Shown: piece after piece, positions 43,331-52,568 of the stretch | Layout of the letters: each line of letters begins with the position of its first letter | Numbering within the stretch: position 1 is the first letter of the stretch | NCBI RefSeq assembly: GCF_001467585.1 | Contig: NZ_LNXY01000020.1 | Location: 520,648-584,647 of the forward strand | Source: Legionella drozanskii LLAP-1 | Lineage (GTDB): Bacteria; Pseudomonadota; Gammaproteobacteria; Legionellales; Legionellaceae | DNA length: 64,000 nucleotides | Direction of reading: 5' to 3' | Program-made: the position numbers and the translations under genes | The notes under the pieces: model-generated | Seen by the model: only the letters and a program-made list of their open reading frames with translations | The model's database searches: none | Told to the model about the DNA's origin: nothing

Positions 43331-46051
43331 ATGAATCAATTTCTAAGCGGTAAACCCGGAAAAGATCCCAACATAGGCCAAACCGAATCTTGGCATGCCC
43401 TCGAAATTAGTGCGACTGAGCAGCGCCTGAACGTCAATCTCTCTACCGGGCTTACTTTGCAAGAGGCAGCAGCGAGATTGAGCTCAGTGGGCATCAATCG
43501 ACTCGCAGCCCACCCGCCGCGATCACCATGGCTGTTTTTTCTTACCCAGTTTAAGAGCATCCTAATCCTCATTCTGATCGGAGCCGCTGCATTGGCCGTA
43601 CTGATTGGAAACGTCAAAGATGCCTGCGTGATCCTTGCGATAGTAGTAATTAATGCCTTCGTCGGTTTCTATCAAGAGTACCAGGCAGAACAGAGTCTGG
43701 CTGCACTACGGAAGATGCTTCCTCTGCGGACCCATGTTCGACGTGGCGGTAAGAAACTCGTTATCGATGCCGAAACCGTGGTACCTGGTGATGTGGTGTT
43801 GGTGGAGGCCGGTGACCGAATCCCTGCAGACGGTAGACTGGTGGTTGCAGCCAATCTCGATGTAGATGAATCAACTTTGACTGGTGAGTCGCAGCCAGTC
43901 AGCAAACAGGTGGGCGCCTTGTCTAGAAACGACCTGCCTGTGGCTGACCGGCTGAACATGGTTTATATGAATACAATGGTCACCCGCGGGAGGGCAGAAC
44001 TCCTGGTTACGGCCACCGGGATGCGAACTGAGATGGGAAGATTGTCGCAACAGTTGGCATCGACACCCGATAGATCCAGCCCGCTACAAGTTCAATTAGA
44101 CCGGCTGGGTAATCGCCTGGGTACGGTAGCATTAACGCTGATTAGTCTTCTGTTCGTGTTTCAATTATTTCGTGGCGTGCCTCTCACGCATGCGATTATC
44201 GATGCCATTGCGCTGGCCGTAGCTGCGATGCCGGAGGGATTACCCGTAGTTGTCACAGTAAGTCTGGCTCTAGGCATGCATCAGATGGCGAGGCATCGTG
44301 CGATCGTCAAACGGCTAACGAGCGTTGAGACTCTGGGTTGCACGACGGTCATTTGTTCCGACAAGACCGGCACACTCACACTCAACCAGATGACCGCGCG
44401 CGAATTATTCTACATTGGCCGGCGATTCAACGTTACTGGTGAGGGCTACGGCCATGCGGGTACGGTGAGTCCCGAAATAGATGATACATCGCTGCCAGAC
44501 ATGCGACCGCTGTTGATCCCCCTAGTCGCTTGCAATGAGAGCCGTGTTGAGGATGGGCAGGCCATTGGAGATCCAACCGAAGCTGCATTGTTGACGCTCG
44601 CAGCAAAGGCGGGGCTTCATCGCGAGGCCGCACTGACCGAGTACCCTCGCATTGCTGAGATTCCTTTTGATTCAGCCTACAAGTTCATGGCCACGTTTCA
44701 CCGTGAGGGAGAAAGGATTCGAGTTTTTGTGAAGGGCGCACCTGATGTTCTTCTGGCTCGTTGTGGCCATTTTATTGGCGCAGACTACAACGGTCTGCTG
44801 GACAGCAACCGCAAGGAGGAAATCGAAGAGCAGTACCGTAATATGGCATCGCGCGGACTTCGGTGTTTGCTGATAGCTTCACGTACACTGGATGCCAAAG
44901 AGTTTTCGGCATCAGAAAATCTATTGGCCTGGGTTGGCGATCTTACGTTCTTGGGCCTAATCGGTCTGCAGGACCCTCCACGACCTGAGGCTAAGCAAGC
45001 TATTGCGCAGTGCAACGCGGCCGGCATCGCGGTCAAAATGATCACGGGTGATCATAGAGACACGGGTGTGGCCATTGCTCATGAACTCGGTCTGCACGGT
45101 GAGGTCATGTCCGGCATAGAACTCGATCGATTGGACACTACACAACTTGCTGATGTAATCGATGGTATTGCGGTGTTTGCGCGAGTGTCTCCAGATCATA
45201 AAGTGAAGATCGTACAGGCGCTACAGAGCAAAGGACATGTAGTGGCGATGACCGGTGATGGAGTCAATGATGCTCCTGCACTGAAAACTGCAGACATCGG
45301 CGTGGCGATGGGCATCGCGGGTACAGCAGTCGCAAAAGAAGCGGCAAGTATGGTACTCACGGACGACAACTTCGCCACAATTGTCGGCGCGGTCCAACAG
45401 GGCCGAGTGCTCTATGACAACATCATCAAGTTCGTCCGTTTCCAGCTATCCACCACTGTGGGCGCCATCATGACGGTATTTTTCGCGCCTATCTTCGGAC
45501 TACCGGAGCCTTTCAATCCAATCCAGATTTTGTGGGTCGCGATGATCATGGACGGCCCACCTGCAGTGTCGCTGGCACTAGATGCGGCGCGGTCGGGGAT
45601 CATGAACGATGCGCCACGTCATCAATCGGATCCGGTGTTGCCATGGGCGCGCCTAAGCCGCGTCATCGGGTTCGGTTTGACGATGATGGTGGGTACGCTC
45701 GCCGTGTTGTACTTCGCAATGAACAGCGGCAATGAGCAGTGTGCACTGACTCTCGCTTTCACGACATTTGTACTGTTCCAGCTTTTCAACGTTTTCAATG
45801 CTCGCGTTGAGAAAGGCTCGTCCTTCATCAAAGGGTTCTTCAAAAACAGTATGCTGTGGTGGTCACTCACCGCTGTCGTCGTTCTCCAGATCCTGGCAGT
45901 GCACTGGGCACCCGCACAGTTTATTTTTGGAACGACCGACCTGACCTCTGCCCAGTGGGCGGTAGCAATCAGTGTCGCTTCATCTATATTAATACTAGAG
46001 GAAGGGCGTAAAGCCTTAGGCCGATGGTTTTCACGAGAAGCGCACTCTTGA
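43331..46051 (+). CDS. P2-type cation-transporting ATPase, GC-rich and probably acquired
   Basis: A 906-residue P-type ATPase. Visible are the cation ATPase N-terminal domain, the actuator LTGES, the TM4 motif PEGLP, the phosphorylation site DKTGTLT (Asp344), KGAPD in the nucleotide domain, and the hinge TGDGVNDAPALK. TM6 has PFNPIQILWVAMIMDGPPAVSLALD. This matches the P2A Ca2+-ATPase-like (SERCA/PMR1-type) group common in bacteria, transporting Ca2+ or Mn2+ outward. The exact ion is uncertain. The gene is visibly much richer in G and C, with different codon use, than its neighbours, and sits between degraded genes, so horizontal gain is likely. Confidence 0.92.
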   Translation: MNQFLSGKPGKDPNIGQTESWHALEISATEQRLNVNLSTGLTLQEAAARLSSVGINRLAAHPPRSPWLFFLTQFKSILILILIGAAALAVLIGNVKDACVILAIVVINAFVGFYQEYQAEQSLAALRKMLPLRTHVRRGGKKLVIDAETVVPGDVVLVEAGDRIPADGRLVVAANLDVDESTLTGESQPVSKQVGALSRNDLPVADRLNMVYMNTMVTRGRAELLVTATGMRTEMGRLSQQLASTPDRSSPLQVQLDRLGNRLGTVALTLISLLFVFQLFRGVPLTHAIIDAIALAVAAMPEGLPVVVTVSLALGMHQMARHRAIVKRLTSVETLGCTTVICSDKTGTLTLNQMTARELFYIGRRFNVTGEGYGHAGTVSPEIDDTSLPDMRPLLIPLVACNESRVEDGQAIGDPTEAALLTLAAKAGLHREAALTEYPRIAEIPFDSAYKFMATFHREGERIRVFVKGAPDVLLARCGHFIGADYNGLLDSNRKEEIEEQYRNMASRGLRCLLIASRTLDAKEFSASENLLAWVGDLTFLGLIGLQDPPRPEAKQAIAQCNAAGIAVKMITGDHRDTGVAIAHELGLHGEVMSGIELDRLDTTQLADVIDGIAVFARVSPDHKVKIVQALQSKGHVVAMTGDGVNDAPALKTADIGVAMGIAGTAVAKEAASMVLTDDNFATIVGAVQQGRVLYDNIIKFVRFQLSTTVGAIMTVFFAPIFGLPEPFNPIQILWVAMIMDGPPAVSLALDAARSGIMNDAPRHQSDPVLPWARLSRVIGFGLTMMVGTLAVLYFAMNSGNEQCALTLAFTTFVLFQLFNVFNARVEKGSSFIKGFFKNSMLWWSLTAVVVLQILAVHWAPAQFIFGTTDLTSAQWAVAISVASSILILEEGRKALGRWFSREAHS

Positions 46052-46107
46052 AGTTAGCCCTAAGGGAGCAATGGAACGGCCAACTGACTTAAGGAATACC
46101 TAAAATA

Positions 46108-46645
46108 ATGTTCAATAAAAAAAGTCCAACTGCAAATGCGGGATTAAAGGCATGGCATAACAATAACATCGAGGCAGTTGCTCGTGATTTCATTGTTACA
46201 CCTTTAAATAATTGTTTAAAAGCAATGCAGGGCGGGTTTAGATGAAGCAAATATTGATAATGAATTAAAGCAAAAGGCTAATCTTCTAATCTCTCTAGCG
46301 CTTAGGAACTCCTCTGCAGCAGATGTACAAGAACTTACCCAAGTAGCTTACGAGTTACTTAAACTCAACACCAATATTAGTTTCAAAGAAGGTACTAACG
46401 ATGCATTCAAAGCATTCGAACCCATTAATCAAATGTTAGCAAGGCAAGAGAAAATCACCGGCGAACGAATCACCGAAAACAAACTCACTTTTGTTCATCT
46501 TGTCGATCCCATTGGATCGGTTATAGAGGCTTATAAAGCACTCAAACCGGGTGGAATATTAGTCATTGATCGATTACCGGTGCCTGGATGTCGTGGATCA
46601 GGAGCTGCTCTATCCTGGAAATTATGTGGGTGGTATAGTAATTAA
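46108..46645 (+). pseudogene. Frameshifted gene remnant with methyltransferase-like 3' end
   Basis: An ATG at 46108 opens MFNKKSPTANAGLKAWHNNN and ends after 45 codons; a shift near 46240 restores GLDEANIDNELKQKANLLIS and a long helical stretch. The end, YKALKPGGILVIDRLP, resembles the post-Rossmann LKPGG motif of SAM methyltransferases, but the SAM-binding part is missing. A third frame (46566-46751) continues in a plausible way, so a second shift near 46570 is possible. This appears to be a chimera of decayed genes downstream of the acquired ATPase. Confidence 0.55.
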
Positions 46646-46747
46646 CAGTCTAGAAAATGCCATAGATAAAGAGTGTGAGCACAGAGAAGAGGATGAAACT
46701 ATAAAACACAGTAGAATAAGGTTCTCAAAATCTTCTCGATTAAAAAT

Positions 46748-47206
46748 TTAATGGCTAAAGATCCAGTTGTTAATGGATTGTTCAGTTTCATTCGCAACAC
46801 GAATTAACTGCAGATAGAGTTTATCGAGTAATTGACTATAGCCCGCTTTTCGATAACGCTCTAAGTACTGACAAGCAAATTTAAGCCTCACGGTACCGCA
46901 ATATAAGGCACCACTTTTTAATTTATGTGCCAGCTTTTCAATCTTATCCCAATCAAGGTTGTCATGAGCAAGTTGTATTTTGTGCAATTCTAGGGGCAAT
47001 TCTTGCTTAACCATCATATTGAGCAGTTCCTGCAACATAGACTTATCACCGCAATTGTTAATTCCTGTATTGATATCCAACAATGGATAGTTATTTAGAA
47101 GAAAAAGCTCTTCCTCGCTGTTAGGTAAATCAATACCAAGTGGTTTTTTTTCTGTCGCATCAGAAGTGTTTCTATTATCGGTGGAAGCTGGCCCAGTTTT
47201 TTCCAT
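46748..47206 (-). CDS. Orphan Hpt-domain phosphotransfer protein
   Basis: A 152-residue protein. The C-terminal 100 residues form an Hpt domain with the phosphoacceptor His94 in LAHKLKSGALYCGTVRL, where the HKLKSG context is diagnostic. The N-terminal 45 residues are polar and without a domain. The ATG at 47206 has GGGAG six bases upstream and is preferred to 47221. It has no kinase or receiver gene next to it, so it could relay phosphate from a hybrid kinase encoded elsewhere. The kinase at 59436-62174 has its own Hpt domain. Confidence 0.85.
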   Translation of the reverse strand: MEKTGPASTDNRNTSDATEKKPLGIDLPNSEEELFLLNNYPLLDINTGINNCGDKSMLQELLNMMVKQELPLELHKIQLAHDNLDWDKIEKLAHKLKSGALYCGTVRLKFACQYLERYRKAGYSQLLDKLYLQLIRVANETEQSINNWIFSH

Positions 47207-47418
47207 TTTTCTCCCAATCATTAGCTTACATCACGTTAATTCGAATTATATATGAATTCTTCTTTTAGGGATTGTTTGTGAATAATAAAAAATGCTATGT
47301 GCTTATAAATAATTCAAAAAATATCAGCAGAGTAGGCATTTATTCTACAGGAGGTACGAGGCGCATTTTAAATTTCTCTATGCTAGAATCGCTTTTTTCA
47401 CTCTTATAAGAGAAAGCG

Positions 47419-47793
47419 ATGGACGCCAAAAATACTTTTTGTTGGATAGATATTCCTGTTGTTGAATTGGATAGAGCAATCGATTTTTACACAGCCATTT
47501 TAGATGAGCCCGTACAAAAGATTTCTGAACACGGATTTGTGTTCGGATTACTGCCTCATACACAAGACAATGTTTCCGGGTGCTTGGTTGTCATGAGCGA
47601 TAGGAAACCCTCTAAAAATGGTCCACTTGTTTATCTCAATGTAGAAGCAAAATTGGATCAGGCCATTGAAGAAGCAAAAAAACTAGGTGGCACAATACTC
47701 AAGGAAAAAGAACAAATAGGACCTTATGGGCACAGAGCTGTTATTTTAGATACAGAAGGGAATGCGGTAGCTTTATACTCGAAAACGGCTTAG
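47419..47793 (+). CDS. VOC-family (glyoxalase/dioxygenase superfamily) protein
   Basis: A 124-residue single-domain vicinal-oxygen-chelate protein: FCWIDIPVVELDRAIDFYTAILDEPVQKI at the start and GPYGHRAVILDTEGNAVALYS at the end. The pattern is that of the PhnB/lactoylglutathione-lyase-related subgroup with paired beta-alpha-beta-beta-beta units. Metal residues cannot be assigned with certainty and no substrate is suggested. AGAGAAAG is the ribosome site. It is convergent with iolE. Confidence 0.88.
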   Translation: MDAKNTFCWIDIPVVELDRAIDFYTAILDEPVQKISEHGFVFGLLPHTQDNVSGCLVVMSDRKPSKNGPLVYLNVEAKLDQAIEEAKKLGGTILKEKEQIGPYGHRAVILDTEGNAVALYSKTA

Positions 47794-47810
47794 TAGCCTC
47801 GGCTTCAACC

Positions 47811-47864
47811 AGCGTGGATTGGGCATTCTAAGGCCCAACGCGCTGATCTTCCGCTTTCGCGGAG
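47811..47864. terminator. Paired hairpins between the VOC gene and iolE
   Basis: Two stems: TTGGGC (47819-47824)/GCCCAA (47833-47838), extended by AGCG/CGCT, and TCCGC (47850-47854)/GCGGA (47859-47863). They lie between convergent genes and probably end both transcripts; the first belongs to the GTTGGGC palindrome family. Confidence 0.5.
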
Positions 47865-47874
47865 TGAGATCTAC

Positions 47875-48759
47875 CTAAAAAAGCATTTTACTTAAATACT
47901 CACGCGCTTTTCGAGCGTATTCTAAAGGCGGTGCTTTAGCGGGGTCTTGTTCTGCCTCCACGATCATCCATCCTTGATAATTCATTTGCTCTAATCCTTT
48001 AAGGATTGAGATAAAATCAATATCGCCATCGCCAGGTACTGTAAAAATGCCAGCACGGACGGCGTCCATGAAATTAATTTGTTGGGGTAAAACGGTCTCG
48101 AATATGGAATGACGAATATCTTTCAGATGGACATAGCGAATACGATGACCATATTTTTTTATTAAATTGAGAGAATCAATTCCAGCTAATGCCGCATGCC
48201 CAGTGTCCAATAACAAAGAGATAAGTTCTGGACTTGTATTTTGCATTAGATAATCAATTTCTGATTCGTTAAATACACCGGTCCCTGCATGATAATGATA
48301 AACCAGTTTCACCTGAAAATCGTGGGCAATTCTTCCCAAGGTATGAAGGCCTTGGATTAAATCATCCCACTGTTGACTGCTAAAAACAGGTTTAGAGTTG
48401 CCCAGGATGGGCAGGGTAGTGCCTTGAATAGCGTGGCCACATTCACAAACATTTAAAAAGCTTGCTCCCGAAGCGCGAATAAAGCTTAATTGATCCAAAA
48501 ATCGCGATAAAGTTTCTTCGTATTTATTCGTTTCGGTGAAGTAGGTACTGAACCAAGAGCTTGCCAATTCAAGTCCCTGTTGGGCTAGAGATTGTTTTAA
48601 AATGGGTGCATTGCGTGGGTATTTGTTTCCTAATTCAGTGCCAACATAGCCGGATTCTGCCATTTCTCTGATGCATTGCTCAAAACTAATGTGCTCGCCG
48701 AGGCGCGGATCGTCATCATTGCACCAATTAATGGGAGCGATGCCAAGTTTAATAGTCAT
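47875..48759 (-). CDS. iolE: Inosose dehydratase (2-keto-myo-inositol dehydratase)
   Basis: A 294-residue TIM-barrel enzyme that dehydrates 2-keto-myo-inositol to 3D-trihydroxycyclohexane-1,2-dione. It opens with MTIKLGIAPINWCNDDDPRLG, the usual IolE start, and holds metal-ligand segments such as VYHYHAGTGVF, LLLDTGHAAL, RYVHLKD and IVEAEQDP. AAGGATAG is the ribosome site. It is last in the iolT-iolG-iolCB-iolD-iolE operon, about 31 bases after iolD. Confidence 0.95.
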   Translation of the reverse strand: MTIKLGIAPINWCNDDDPRLGEHISFEQCIREMAESGYVGTELGNKYPRNAPILKQSLAQQGLELASSWFSTYFTETNKYEETLSRFLDQLSFIRASGASFLNVCECGHAIQGTTLPILGNSKPVFSSQQWDDLIQGLHTLGRIAHDFQVKLVYHYHAGTGVFNESEIDYLMQNTSPELISLLLDTGHAALAGIDSLNLIKKYGHRIRYVHLKDIRHSIFETVLPQQINFMDAVRAGIFTVPGDGDIDFISILKGLEQMNYQGWMIVEAEQDPAKAPPLEYARKAREYLSKMLF

Positions 48760-48790
48760 TTTTCTATCCTTAATCCTTCAATTTTTTTTA

Positions 48791-50665
48791 TCAATACTCT
48801 TTCACTGTTTCAAGTTGAGCCCGCATTTTTTGATGCGCAAGCTCCACTTCTTTTGATTGAGAGATTGCTGCCACATCAACGCGCCACCAAGTTTCATAGC
48901 CATTCGACATTGTTTTAGGCAAAACAGGTAGAACAATGACACAGCTAGTAGTTTCTTTTCTTGCAGCAACCAGCGCAGTAGAAAAATCGGCATAGGATTT
49001 TGCGTAAAAGGTTTTGGCCCCCAAAGAAGCTGCATACTGACAAAAATCAATCGCTAGATACTCTCCTCGCAATTGGTTGCTAGGTTGATGGCGATAACGA
49101 AACTCATTACCAAAGCCTTGACTACCATTTGCTTCTTGTAAGTTACGAATGCATTGATAGCCGTGATTATCAAAAACAATGAGGGTTATTTTCTTGTGTT
49201 CTTGGATACTGGTTAATAATTCAGAGTGCAGCATAATGAAACTTCCATCGCCGACTAGAGCATAGACTTCTCCAGGACTGGTATCTTTAGCTAAACGGAC
49301 TCCTAAGGCTGCCGCAATTTCATAACCCATACAAGAATAGGCATATTCCAAATGATAATCTTTAGGGGCTTTTGAGCGCCACAAGCGATGTAAATCGCCA
49401 GGTAAGCTACCCGCGGCGCCTATAATCACATCATCTTTTGTAGTCGTTTGATTTAAAATTCCTAAAATGGTGGTTTGGTGCAAACCTTGTTGCTCAGCGG
49501 CAGGGGGGGCATACACCCGATCCACTTCATGATGCCAAGCCTGGGAATATTCTTTAATCAACTGCTGATAATGGGTCGAGGTTTTATAGTCCCCGAGTTT
49601 TGTTGATAATTGTTCAAGTCCTGATTTCGCATCGCCTTTTAGACTAAGACTATTCATTTTAATAGCATCGAAGCGACTAATGTTGAGGTTAATCAGTTGG
49701 CAATTTTCATGTTTAAAACCCCATTTTGATGACGTGGTAAAGTCTTGCAAACGAGAGCCTACGACTAAAATTACATCGGCCTGAGCGGCAATTTTATTGG
49801 AGGCTTCTGAGCCTGTAACCCCAATGCCACCCACGTTCAAAGGATGATTTGCAGCTAGAGCGCTTTTCCCCGCTTGAGTTTCGGAAACGGGAATACCATG
49901 CTTTTTTGCAAAGGCAGCTAAAGTGGTTGTTGCTTGAGAGTAGTGAACCCCACCACCAGCAATGATGAGAGGCGATTTTGCCTTTTTTAACAGCAGTACG
50001 GCTCGTTCAAGGGCCTGTTCATTGACAGTTTCGCGTTCAATAATCCATACCCGCTTGGCAAAAAATTCGCTGGGATAATCATAACCTTCAGTTTGCACAT
50101 CCTGAGGTAGACACAAAGTGACAGCGCCGGTTTCTGCAGGATCAGTCAATACGCGCATGGCATTCATGCAGGCTGTCATTAATTGTTCGGGACGGGAAAT
50201 ACGATCCCAATATTTACTGACCGGCTTAAAGCAATCGTTCACTGAAATGGTATAGTCATGAGGTACTTCCAGTTGCTGTAATACCGGGTCGGGTTGACGG
50301 CAGCTAAAAATATCGCCTGGGAGTAATAATAAGGGAAGACGATTCGTGGTTGCCGTTGCTGCAGCAGTCACCATGTTGGTCGCGCCGGGGCCGATGGATG
50401 AGGTGCAGGCAAAGATAGCTAATCTATTTTTTTGTTTAGCGAAAGCGGTTGCTGCGTGAGCCATGCCTTGTTCGTTATGGCCTTGATAAAAAATGAGGTC
50501 CTGAGAATCATACTCCAAGGCTTCGCCTATCCCCGTCACATTACCGTGACCAAAGATACCAAATACACCTTGCACGAAACGCTGTTCTTCCTGGTCTAGA
50601 CTAACATATTGATTAGCTAAAAAACGTAATAAGGCTTGGGCCATTGTCAAACGCATTTTTTTCAT
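48791..50665 (-). CDS. iolD: 3D-(3,5/4)-trihydroxycyclohexane-1,2-dione acylhydrolase
   Basis: A 624-residue thiamine-diphosphate-dependent enzyme that opens the ring of the diketone to 5-deoxyglucuronate. It has the N-terminal Pyr domain with GIFGHGNVTGIGEAL, the central domain, and the C-terminal ThDP motif GDGSFIMLHSELLTSIQEHK ending in DNHGYQCIRNLQ. It overlaps the end of iolCB by four bases (ATGA), with GGAGCAAGG as ribosome site. Length is normal. Confidence 0.96.
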   Translation of the reverse strand: MKKMRLTMAQALLRFLANQYVSLDQEEQRFVQGVFGIFGHGNVTGIGEALEYDSQDLIFYQGHNEQGMAHAATAFAKQKNRLAIFACTSSIGPGATNMVTAAATATTNRLPLLLLPGDIFSCRQPDPVLQQLEVPHDYTISVNDCFKPVSKYWDRISRPEQLMTACMNAMRVLTDPAETGAVTLCLPQDVQTEGYDYPSEFFAKRVWIIERETVNEQALERAVLLLKKAKSPLIIAGGGVHYSQATTTLAAFAKKHGIPVSETQAGKSALAANHPLNVGGIGVTGSEASNKIAAQADVILVVGSRLQDFTTSSKWGFKHENCQLINLNISRFDAIKMNSLSLKGDAKSGLEQLSTKLGDYKTSTHYQQLIKEYSQAWHHEVDRVYAPPAAEQQGLHQTTILGILNQTTTKDDVIIGAAGSLPGDLHRLWRSKAPKDYHLEYAYSCMGYEIAAALGVRLAKDTSPGEVYALVGDGSFIMLHSELLTSIQEHKKITLIVFDNHGYQCIRNLQEANGSQGFGNEFRYRHQPSNQLRGEYLAIDFCQYAASLGAKTFYAKSYADFSTALVAARKETTSCVIVLPVLPKTMSNGYETWWRVDVAAISQSKEVELAHQKMRAQLETVKEY

Positions 50666-52566
50666 TTTCCTTGCTCCTCACAATTTTCTCTTAATTGCCA
50701 GACACGCTTATTGGCAGACAATTCACGTGTCCATTCATGCTGGGACTCGAAGGTTGGGGTTCGATAAGGATTATTCGTATGACGAATAAACCACAAAGTA
50801 TAGAGCGCATAGCCGGGTGCAGTGCAATGAGCGTGAGTTTGCCCCTCGGTGATTTGATAAGTGTCATTATGTTCTATACGCAATACCTCCTGTCCGTTCT
50901 CGCCAAAGGCATAACCTTGGGGTTCTGAAAAGCGATAATGATAGATTTCAGGTTGTGCATGATAATGGGAAGGATAACTAGACCAATGGCCTTGCAAACT
51001 AATTATTTCTCCCACCACCAGATTAGATTCGGGACGATTTCGTTGATCAAATACGGTACGTACTATGCGATAAGAGGTATTTTCGAGGAGGCCTTTGCCG
51101 CGATGATCCAGTTCTACGCTATTGTGCTGATCAAAAAACAGAGGTAGGAAATAGCGTTCATTTTTTGTTTCAATCAACAAAACCTCACAATCCGTTAATG
51201 CCTCCACACTGGCCTCTATCCCGCTGGGACAATGTAAAACGTAGGGGGCTTGCGAAAAATAATCACAACGCTCAGCGCGAACTGTCTTTTCTTCATAATG
51301 AAAAAGAACCCGCCCAGTCATTAAAAGAGCTGCAAATTCAAATTGCTTGTTAAAGGAATAACGCTCTCCATGGCGTAATTTGAGGGAATAGAAATTCATT
51401 AAAGAATTAGGCTGAGCATCATCCATCTTCACAATTGCATTGATTCCATCTTGAAAACCCAAATGATTTTTGATGAGTCTTTGATTGGAAGCGCTAGTAT
51501 TTTGCTGGTGAAGTTGGGCAAGGTATTCCGTTTTCCAAACCAGCGGATTGTATTCGTACTCTTGCATAAAATAGCTCAACTCATTCCAATAGGGAATTGC
51601 TGGAGAACAGCCATGGCGGGTGACGACTAACGCGCCGCAGGCATTGGCATAACGGGTTGCGGTTTCCCAATCTGTTCCTGACAATAATCCTCGCAGCAAA
51701 CCAGCCATAAAACCATCCCCTGCACCTAGAATATTGAGCAGATCAACAGGAAAAGGCTTGGACCGGAAAGGGCGGGCTTCATTTTGAAAATGCACTTGGC
51801 AACCTCGCTCACCCAATTTGACGACAACGGGGGCCTTGCTGTGAGAATGAATAATCTTCAGCGCCTGGGTTTGGTCTTCAACGCCGCTTGCAATAGAAAT
51901 TTCTTCTTCAGTCCCCACAATGAGATCGCAATAAGGCAAAATTTGCTGGTAAATTTCACTCACATGGGTGCTCGGTAAATACCGCGTTTCACCGTTGCCA
52001 ATGGTCGTTAATCCCCATAAAACAGGACGAAAATCCAAATCAAAGATGACCTTAGTTTCTAATTTTTTAGCAAGCTCTACAACATGCAAGGTTGTGGCAA
52101 GCATGGCTTCTGTTGACAGACCTGTGCCCGTAATGAGAATGGTTTTTGCTTGTTTGATGATTGCCGAATTAGCTTGCTCTGGTTTTAACTGCATATCGGC
52201 ACAATTATTTCGGTAAAACATCAGTGGGAAATCTTTCGGCGGTTTAATTCCTAGGAGAACGAGACCTGTTAAATGCTGATCGCTTTCGTAGAGTAAATCG
52301 ACCTTCACTTTTTCTTGGACTAGCGTTTTCTTGATGAAACTGCCCATTTCATCCTTGCCCACGCAAGAAAACATCACCGCTTGCAAGCCCAGTCGCGCAG
52401 CACCTACTGCAATATTGCCCGCACAGCCGCCTAAGTATTTACGAAAACTGGTGGCCTCGGATAATTCACTGCCAATTTGCTCGGCATAAAGATCGACTGC
52501 AACTCGCCCCATGCAAATTAAATCAATGGGGCGATCGCTGGCATAGAGGAAAGCGTTTTCATTCAT
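50662..52566 (-). CDS. iolCB: Bifunctional 5-dehydro-2-deoxygluconokinase/5-deoxyglucuronate isomerase
   Basis: A 634-residue fusion. Residues about 1-330 are a PfkB/ribokinase-type sugar kinase (IolC): LGGCAGNIAVGAARLG near 48 and the catalytic-site signature NILGAGDGFMAGLLRG near 280. Residues about 370-625 are an IolB cupin isomerase (HWSSYPSHYHAQPEIYHYRFSEPQG with metal-binding His). The fusion covers two non-adjacent steps: IolB converts 5-deoxyglucuronate to 2-deoxy-5-keto-gluconate, which IolC phosphorylates. Fused iolCB is recorded in Legionella. It starts two bases after the iolG stop. Confidence 0.95.
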   Translation of the reverse strand: MNENAFLYASDRPIDLICMGRVAVDLYAEQIGSELSEATSFRKYLGGCAGNIAVGAARLGLQAVMFSCVGKDEMGSFIKKTLVQEKVKVDLLYESDQHLTGLVLLGIKPPKDFPLMFYRNNCADMQLKPEQANSAIIKQAKTILITGTGLSTEAMLATTLHVVELAKKLETKVIFDLDFRPVLWGLTTIGNGETRYLPSTHVSEIYQQILPYCDLIVGTEEEISIASGVEDQTQALKIIHSHSKAPVVVKLGERGCQVHFQNEARPFRSKPFPVDLLNILGAGDGFMAGLLRGLLSGTDWETATRYANACGALVVTRHGCSPAIPYWNELSYFMQEYEYNPLVWKTEYLAQLHQQNTSASNQRLIKNHLGFQDGINAIVKMDDAQPNSLMNFYSLKLRHGERYSFNKQFEFAALLMTGRVLFHYEEKTVRAERCDYFSQAPYVLHCPSGIEASVEALTDCEVLLIETKNERYFLPLFFDQHNSVELDHRGKGLLENTSYRIVRTVFDQRNRPESNLVVGEIISLQGHWSSYPSHYHAQPEIYHYRFSEPQGYAFGENGQEVLRIEHNDTYQITEGQTHAHCTAPGYALYTLWFIRHTNNPYRTPTFESQHEWTRELSANKRVWQLRENCEEQGK

Positions 52567-52568
52567 GA

